Assembly (NCBI GenBank): GCA_023807065.1
Contig: JAJJLU010000827.1
Coordinates: 1-17,587, forward strand
From: Isotricha intestinalis
Lineage: Eukaryota > Ciliophora > Litostomatea > Vestibuliferida > Isotrichidae
Direction of reading: 5' to 3'
DNA length: 17,587 bases
The position numbers and the translations under genes were made by a program. The notes beneath the pieces were generated by a model, which did no database searches, was not told the origin of the DNA, and worked only from the letters and a program-made list of their open reading frames with translations. Of this stretch, positions 16,664-17,587 are shown piece by piece. The stretch's first letter is position 1, and each line of letters opens with the position of its first letter.

Positions 16664-17370
16664 AATATAATATCATTCTTTCAAAAGTAGTCACTTAAAT
16701 CATACATATAAAAATATATCTTCTTTCCTTATCATTTTATAACATTCTTATATAATTAAGTATTTATCTTTTAGTCTTGAAAAATTTTTAATATGATATT
16801 TATGAACAGTTTCTTCATCTTTATCAATTCTACATTGAGTAACTTCATTTATAATAAAAGATTGTAAAGTTAAATCTATTAAACATAATTACATTTCAAT
16901 TGATTTGATGATGGGGATAGAATATATATTGGCTCTTTTTTCTTTGGAATTTCATCTTGATTCATTTAATCATTTTCTTCTTTTTTACCTTTTTATCTTC
17001 TTTTGGTTTATATTTTATTTTTGCTTTTATATGATTGAGAACATGATATTGAATTTATAAAAGATATAAATGCTTTTTTACCTACTCCTATGACATATAC
17101 AAATAAGTTTATTGTTATTTAATTTTTGTCTTTCTCTGATATTTTTTTTTGTTGGAAATCACACATAATTTTTTCAATATTTGTTTTATTTAATTTATAA
17201 TCAAAATCATAAAAAGAAATGTCATTTTTAGGTATTTAGAAATTAAAGCTGAAAAACCATTTTCATCTCTGAAATTAATATCTCCTTAATTATTAGGTAA
17301 ATTTAATATTTTTTCTAAATTTTCTAAAAAAAATTCCCCATCAATTTTTCAACATTTAATAACTTCTATT
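16664..17370 (-). pseudogene. Decayed coding sequence in several frames
   Basis: The minus strand holds successive open, protein-like stretches that change frame. One around 17384-17230 has an internal TGA (17351-17349) and TAA (17288-17286) and reads LEKILNLPNN then DINFRDENGFSALI. Another runs 17229-17008 with TAA at 17121-17119. A third, 16965-16882, starts with a Met and reads KKKEPIYILSPSSNQL. A further one, near 16870-16690, includes NEVTQCRIDKDEETVHKYHI and a TAA. Codon choice looks like the intact genes, but no single frame survives and I recognise no family. Several breaks fall at A/T homopolymers, so consensus errors may contribute. The in-frame TGA and TAA codons are harder to explain that way. 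A gene with many short introns is a weaker alternative. Confidence 0.45.
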
Positions 17371-17586
17371 TCACTTCCAATTTCTATCTTTTTTTTTCTT
17401 TGAACTTTCTATTTCTATAATTTCATTTTTATTTTCTTCTATTTTTTCATTTTTTTGTTGTATTTGAATGTCTTCGTAAATTTTATTTATTTTATCATTA
17501 ATACTAGATTCTACATTTGTCTTTTCATTTAATATTTTTTTTAAATCAGATATTTCTTTAATTTTATCATTAATTTCTTTATTAAT
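17371..17586 (-). CDS. Coiled-coil-like fragment, open at the window edge
   Basis: A minus-strand frame enters from the right edge and stays open for 71 codons before TGA (17373-17371). It is rich in Lys, Glu, Ile and Asn with heptad-like spacing (INDKIKEISDLKKIL, INDKINKIYEDIQIQ), as expected of a coiled coil. No start codon is inside the window, so the 5' end lies further right. Just before the stop is an A9 run on the minus strand (about 17389-17397). Shifting frame there continues as KIEIGSEIEVIKC into the decayed stretch to the left, so this is probably the upstream part of the same broken gene. The product is unidentified. Confidence 0.45.
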   Translation of the reverse strand: MNKEINDKIKEISDLKKILNEKTNVESSINDKINKIYEDIQIQQKNEKIEENKNEIIEIESSKKKKDRNWK

Positions 17587-17587
17587 A

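Overview
The window looks like the left end of a macronuclear chromosome from a ciliate. It opens with a C-rich telomere array (CCCCAAT repeats, G-strand unit GGGGATT). The rest is extremely AT-rich, with close-packed, apparently intronless genes and spacers of roughly 100-240 nt. All six intact genes stop at TAA, and none contains an in-frame TAA, TAG or TGA. They therefore read in the standard code, unlike Tetrahymena or Paramecium, where TAA and TAG encode Gln. A 7-nt telomere unit plus a standard-like code points to a litostome such as a rumen or gut trichostome. That lineage call is from memory and is an inference, not a proof.

Layout: telomere 1-35 and a short subtelomeric spacer; a TRAPPC4/Trs23 TRAPP subunit (280-705, +). 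Four genes on the minus strand follow: an ABCC/MRP-type full ABC transporter (903-4937), an unrecognised Lys/Asn-rich protein (5133-6224), a 1208-aa leucine-rich-repeat protein with a conserved beta-rich and helical C-terminal part (6399-10025), and a seven-helix membrane protein with a half-EGF Cys cluster before its first helix (10123-11778). A 235-nt divergent spacer separates the last of these from a plus-strand P2C (Na+/K+-ATPase-like) pump (12014-15835). Beyond 15.84 kb the gene order breaks down. There is a 403-nt spacer holding a possible coding relic, an eIF5A-like gene remnant on the minus strand (16239-16663), and about 0.9 kb of frame-shifting, stop-interrupted, coding-like sequence running off the right edge.

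The intact genes do not form an obvious pathway. They are housekeeping or membrane functions: vesicle tethering, export, ion pumping, and putative surface and scaffold proteins. I do not see a clear new defence, mobile-element or biosynthetic system. The points most worth following are the telomere type with UAA-only, intronless genes; the EGF/seven-helix protein; the beta-rich module in the LRR protein; departures in the P2C pump (Asp to Asn at the M8 cation site, large M7-M8 loop); the eIF5A relic beside decayed sequence; and block-wise switching of third-codon-position A versus T inside single genes.
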